Made by a program: the position numbers and the translations under genes. A model generated the notes under the pieces. That model was given only the letters and a program-made list of their open reading frames with translations. It did no database searches and was not told the origin of the DNA. From Cellulomonas chitinilytica (GTDB taxonomy: Bacteria; Actinomycetota; Actinomycetes; Actinomycetales; Cellulomonadaceae), in NCBI RefSeq assembly GCF_016862675.1, contig NZ_BONK01000013.1:62001-126000 (forward strand): 64,000 nucleotides of DNA. The letters are read 5' to 3'. Below, piece after piece: positions 60,761 to 64,000 of the stretch. Positions within the stretch are counted from its first letter, which is position 1. Each line of letters starts with the position of its first letter.

Positions 60761-61207
60761 TCAGGAGGTGCGCTGGAGGGTCCCGATCTGCGTGCCGTTC
60801 TCGTCGAACAGGACGAGCTGGTCGTCCTGGACCTGGGCCGACGTCGACCGGCCGAGCCAGTCGTCGACGTCCGCGCAGTACATCTGGGTCTGCGCCCACG
60901 GGGAGAAGCTGATGCCGTCGTCGCCGGCGGTCCACGAGCCCGAGAGCTGGTTGCAGCCGTCCGAGCCGCTCGCGCTGCCGTCGTCGCCGAGCGTGAGGTA
61001 GGCCTCGCCGACCGTCGTCGAGCTCCCCCAGGTGCCGGCGACGTCGGACGCGCTCGCGGGGGCGGGGCTCGGGCTGGTGCCGGTCGGGCTCGTCGTCACG
61101 GCTGCCGTCGCGTCGCCCGACCCCTCGCCGTCGTCGCCCGCGCACGCGCTGAGCGCCCCGAGGGCGAAGACCGAGACCAGGGCCAGGGTGACCGCTCGAC
61201 GTCCCAT
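60761..61207 (-). CDS. META-domain (HslJ-like) lipoprotein
   Basis: 148 residues. Lipobox LSAC after a hydrophobic signal (VTLALVSVFALGALSAC, Cys22). A Ser/Thr/Pro spacer leads to a META-type beta-domain: VAGTWGSSTTVGEAYLTLGDDGSASGSDGCNQLSGSW, with the GCNQ motif of HslJ/META proteins, and a second Cys (MYCADVDDW). Extracytoplasmic, unknown function. ATG 61207 has TAGCGT 7 bases upstream. Confidence 0.88.
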   Translation of the reverse strand: MGRRAVTLALVSVFALGALSACAGDDGEGSGDATAAVTTSPTGTSPSPAPASASDVAGTWGSSTTVGEAYLTLGDDGSASGSDGCNQLSGSWTAGDDGISFSPWAQTQMYCADVDDWLGRSTSAQVQDDQLVLFDENGTQIGTLQRTS

Positions 61208-61214
61208 GCTCGGC

Positions 61215-61220
61215 ACGCTA
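61215..61220 (-). promoter_or_regulatory. -10-like hexamer TAGCGT of META lipoprotein gene
   Basis: TAGCGT on the minus strand ends 7 bases before ATG 61207. Confidence 0.45.
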
Positions 61221-61317
61221 GCAGCGGCCCCGGGCGTCCGCTCGGGCGCGAACGGACCCCTGTGCCCTAGCGTGGCCGCAGGCGCCGTCACGGGCGCGTG
61301 CGGTCCGGGAGGGCAGC

Positions 61318-63117
61318 GTGTCCGATGCGACGTTGAGCCTGGTGGTGCTCGCCGTCGTGGTCGCGCTGTTCGTGTGGAACCGGCTCCCGGTCAGCCTCGT
61401 CGCGATCCTCACGGCCCTCGCGCTGTACGCCACCGGCCTGGTGGACGCCACGACCGCCGTGTCCGGCTTCGGGGACCCCGTCGTCGTCTTCATCGCGACG
61501 CTCTTCGTGCTCAGCGAGGGGCTCGAGGCCTCCGGGGTGACGGCGTGGGTCGGCCAGCTGCTGGTGCGGCGCGCGGGCACCGACCGGACCCCGCTCCTCG
61601 TCGCGCTGATGCTGCTGGCCGCGCTGATGGCGGCGGTCGTCACGCCGAACGGTGCGGCCGCGGCCCTCCTGCCGGTCGTGGTGCTCGCCGCCCGACGCTC
61701 GCGCCGGGCGCCCTCGCAGATGCTCATGCCGCTGGCCTTCGCGGCGAGCGCGGGGGCGCTGCTGGTGCTGTCGGGCAGCACCGTCAACGTGATCGTCGCG
61801 GACGCGCTGGCCGCGTCGACGGGGGAGGGGTTCGGGTTCTTCGAGTTCGGGCTGATGGGGGTGCCGCTCGTCGCGGTGACGATCGCGGTGTCGGTGCTCG
61901 GGGGCGCGCGGCTGCTGCCGGACCGGTCCCCGGACGAGCTCCCCGCCGACTTCTCCGACCACCTCGACACCCTGGTGGAGCACTACCGGCTGGAGCGGGG
62001 CTTCTTCCGGATGGCGGTGGGTGCCGGTTCCGACCTCGTCGGTGCGCGCCCCGCGGACGTCGCGATGCCGGCGGACGTCATCCTCGTCGGCGCCCAGCAC
62101 GAGGCCGGTGACCCGGGCCAGGTCGGCGAGGCGATCGCCGAGGGGGACGTCCTGGTCGTGAGCGGGCCGTCGGAGGGCGTCGCCGAGCTCGTCGAGCGGC
62201 ACGACCTCGTCGTCGTGACGACGCCGCTGACCCGGGACACCCGGGAGGCGCTGCTGGGCCGGGAGAGGGGGGTGGCGGAGGTCGTGGTCCCGCCCCGCTC
62301 ACGCCTCATCGGCCAGCGGGCCTTCCCGGGCCTGGTGCGCGCCGGGGTCACGGTGCTGTCGATCCGTCGGCTCGGTCGCGCGCGGGGCGCCCAGCCGACG
62401 TCCCTCGCCGAGGGCGACATGCTGCTGCTGCACGGCACGTGGCCCGCCGTCGAGGCGCTCGCGACCGACGACACGGTCCTCGTCGTCGACGACCCGGCGC
62501 TGGTGCGTCGCCAGTCGGTCGCGCTCGGTCCGACCGCGTGGCGGGCCATCGCGGTGCTGGTCGGCACGGTGGCGCTGCTGGCGAGCGGGGCCGTGCCGCC
62601 CGCGGTCGCCGGCCTCGTGGGTGCGGGGGCGATGGTCCTCACGCGGACCGTGCTGCCGCAGCAGGCGTACCGGGCGATCTCGTGGGAGACGGTGGTGCTG
62701 GTCGGCGGGCTCATCCCGCTGTCGACGGCGATCTCGACGTCGGGCGCGGCCGACCTGGTCGCCGGCCACCTCGTCGACCTGGTGTCCGGCGGCGGTACCC
62801 GGCTGCTGCTGGCGGCGTTGTTCGTCCTGACGCTCGTGCTCGGTCAGGTCGTGAGCAACACCGCGACCGTGCTCATCGTCGTGCCGATCGCGGTGTCCGC
62901 GGCGCAGGAGTCCGGCGTCGGGCTCGCGCCGGTGCTGATGCTCGTGGCCGTCGCGGGCGCGGCGTCGTTCCTCACGCCGATCGCGACCCCGGCGAACATG
63001 ATCGTCATGGGCCCGGCCGGGTACCGGTTCGGCGACTACTGGAAGCTGGGCCTGGTGACGACGGGCGCCTGGTTCGTGGTGGCCGTGGGGCTGATCCCGC
63101 TGATCTGGCCGGGGTGA
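61318..63117 (+). CDS. SLC13/DASS-type transporter with TrkA-C domains
   Basis: 599 residues. Two membrane halves (about 1-200 and 395-599) flank a cytoplasmic region with two TrkA-C/RCK-C-like modules (about 225-300 and 305-375: RLERGFFRMAVGAGSDLVG, VVVPPRSRLIGQRAFPGLV). The C-terminal half includes PIATPANMIVMGPAGYRFGDYWKLGL, the second SNT-like signature, while STVNVIVADAL matches the first. Such proteins carry sulfate, dicarboxylates or other anions with Na+. Substrate open. GTG 61318 follows GGCAGC, a weak ribosome site. Confidence 0.9.
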   Translation: MSDATLSLVVLAVVVALFVWNRLPVSLVAILTALALYATGLVDATTAVSGFGDPVVVFIATLFVLSEGLEASGVTAWVGQLLVRRAGTDRTPLLVALMLLAALMAAVVTPNGAAAALLPVVVLAARRSRRAPSQMLMPLAFAASAGALLVLSGSTVNVIVADALAASTGEGFGFFEFGLMGVPLVAVTIAVSVLGGARLLPDRSPDELPADFSDHLDTLVEHYRLERGFFRMAVGAGSDLVGARPADVAMPADVILVGAQHEAGDPGQVGEAIAEGDVLVVSGPSEGVAELVERHDLVVVTTPLTRDTREALLGRERGVAEVVVPPRSRLIGQRAFPGLVRAGVTVLSIRRLGRARGAQPTSLAEGDMLLLHGTWPAVEALATDDTVLVVDDPALVRRQSVALGPTAWRAIAVLVGTVALLASGAVPPAVAGLVGAGAMVLTRTVLPQQAYRAISWETVVLVGGLIPLSTAISTSGAADLVAGHLVDLVSGGGTRLLLAALFVLTLVLGQVVSNTATVLIVVPIAVSAAQESGVGLAPVLMLVAVAGAASFLTPIATPANMIVMGPAGYRFGDYWKLGLVTTGAWFVVAVGLIPLIWPG

Positions 63118-63217
63118 GCGGGCCGACCGCTCACCCGTCACGGGCGAGGGCCGGGGGAGGGTCGTCTCGCTACGGTCGATGCACGGAGTTCCGCCGACCG
63201 TCCGCAGGGAGCGCGCG

Positions 63218-64000
63218 ATGAGCACGACGTTCGACCCCACCCCGTCCGTCGCCGCGACGCGCGACGTCCGGGTCCGAGCCGTGGGACGCGGCGAGGCCGG
63301 CGTGCGGGCTCTCGGTGTCGCGGTGCCCGCCACCGGAGCCGTCCCGGAGGCCGTCGGGCTGTCCCGTGAGGGGCTCGCCGCATGGGGCTTCACGGGCAAG
63401 GCCGGCAGCACGTTCACGGTCGCACGGCCCGACACGCCGGTGGTCGCCGTCGGGGTCGGCGCGCCCGACGACGTCACGACGGCCGTCCTGCGTGACGCAG
63501 CAGCGGCGTTCGGGCGTGCGGCGGCCCGCGAGGCGGTCCTCGTGACGGACCTGGCGGCGGTGCCGGCGAGCGACGGTGACACGGCGGCCGCCGCGCAGGC
63601 CGTCGTCGAGGGGGTGCTCCTGGGCCGGTACCGCTACGACGTGCTGCGCTCGTCGTCGGACGCGGTGGCCGTGAGCGAGGTCGTCCTGGTCGTCGACGGC
63701 GACGTGGCCGACGCGCAGCAGGGTGCCGAGCGCGGGCTCGTGCTCGCCCGGGCCGCGGCGCTGTCCCGCGACCTCGCGGGCACCCCGGCGGGGCACCTCA
63801 CGGCCCCCGGGCTCGCCGACGTGGCGACGCGCCTCGCCGCGGCGACGGGCCTGCAGATCGAGGTCCACGACAAGGCGGCGCTCGTCGAGCTGGGGTGCGG
63901 GGGACTGCTCGGCGTGAACGCCGGGTCGGTGGAGGAGCCGCGCATGATCGTCCTGCGCTACGTGCCGGACTCCGGCGCGGACGGCCACCTCGGCTTCGTC
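63218..64000 (+). CDS. pepA: Leucyl aminopeptidase, N-terminal part (cut by window end)
   Basis: 261 codons visible, open to the window edge. The N-terminal macro-like domain (VLVTDLAAVPA, AVVEGVLLGRYRYDVLRSS) and the start of the M17 catalytic domain (ARDLxxTPAGHLTAPGLADVA here as SRDLAGTPAGHLTAPGL, then VHDKAALVELGCGGLLGVNAGS) identify PepA/leucyl aminopeptidase. Metal ligands and the active-site Lys would follow beyond 64000. AGGGAG precedes ATG 63218. Confidence 0.93.
   Translation, partial: MSTTFDPTPSVAATRDVRVRAVGRGEAGVRALGVAVPATGAVPEAVGLSREGLAAWGFTGKAGSTFTVARPDTPVVAVGVGAPDDVTTAVLRDAAAAFGRAAAREAVLVTDLAAVPASDGDTAAAAQAVVEGVLLGRYRYDVLRSSSDAVAVSEVVLVVDGDVADAQQGAERGLVLARAAALSRDLAGTPAGHLTAPGLADVATRLAAATGLQIEVHDKAALVELGCGGLLGVNAGSVEEPRMIVLRYVPDSGADGHLGFV

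Overview
The window is a very GC-rich (about three quarters G+C by eye), densely coded stretch of an actinobacterial chromosome. Secreted carbohydrate-active enzymes with Pro/Thr linkers and a family-2 cellulose-binding module, a GlcNAc/chitooligosaccharide-type uptake cluster, narGHJI with narK, and the clpS-murI-rph-rdgB block together suggest a Cellulomonas-like member of the Micrococcales. That placement is inference from gene content, not a database match. I see no transposase, CRISPR array, rRNA operon or replication origin.

Layout. 1-3.8 kb: ABC ATPase (cut by the window edge), LolA-like secreted protein, and a divergent OmpR-type two-component pair. 3.8-7.2 kb: pentapeptide-repeat protein, small membrane protein, AlkA-like DNA glycosylase, DUF72 protein, S4 RNA-binding protein. 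7.3-13.5 kb: secreted SGNH hydrolase with CBM2, amidohydrolase, beta-trefoil pectate lyase PL3, glucose-6-phosphate isomerase, small membrane protein. 13.5-21.0 kb: LLM-class flavin oxidoreductase, then a ROK repressor, sugar ABC transporter (no ATPase), ROK sugar kinase and nagB, forming an amino-sugar uptake and catabolism cluster. 21.1-25.2 kb: DUF3039 protein with a DEAD-like helicase, a small membrane protein, nicotinate phosphoribosyltransferase. 25.2-32.2 kb: clpS, DUF2017, murI, metallo-beta-lactamase-fold protein, rph, rdgB, ABC-F ATPase, Nudix-like protein, thioredoxin. 32.2-35.5 kb: large secreted GH81 beta-1,3-glucanase. 35.5-41.1 kb: MacB-like efflux operon (permease, ATPase, peptidoglycan-binding adaptor lipoprotein, Cys-repeat lipoprotein) divergent from a second two-component pair. 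41.2-43.2 kb: CysE-like acyltransferase, tRNA-Leu, thiol peroxidase, GroES-like protein, small protein, tRNA-Lys. 43.2-44.6 kb: a lower-GC insert next to tRNA-Lys with a secreted Cys-containing protein and a small membrane protein behind a LexA-type box. 44.7-54.2 kb: flavoprotein disulfide reductase, then convergent narK and narGHJI. 54.2-59.0 kb: compatible-solute (OpuA/ProU-type) ABC transporter whose binding protein is circularly permuted, and an ATP-grasp protein. 59.1-64.0 kb: tRNA-His, oligoribonuclease, small proteins, META-domain lipoprotein, SLC13-type transporter, and the start of leucyl aminopeptidase.

The polysaccharide genes are linked by shared control sites: CRP-type boxes (TGTGA-N6-TCACA or one mismatch) lie upstream of the pectate lyase, the ROK repressor, the GH81 glucanase and the secreted island protein, and a LacI-family-like core (AAGCGTTT) lies upstream of both the SGNH/CBM2 enzyme and the pectate lyase. 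At least fourteen genes have a TANNNT hexamer ending 6-8 bases before the start codon, the layout of leaderless actinobacterial transcripts. I used this to choose several starts.

The least expected items are the circularly permuted OpuAC-type binding protein (54285-55286) and the LexA-box-associated secreted protein with its overlapping small membrane partner (43311-44531), which I suggest may be a bacteriocin and immunity pair.
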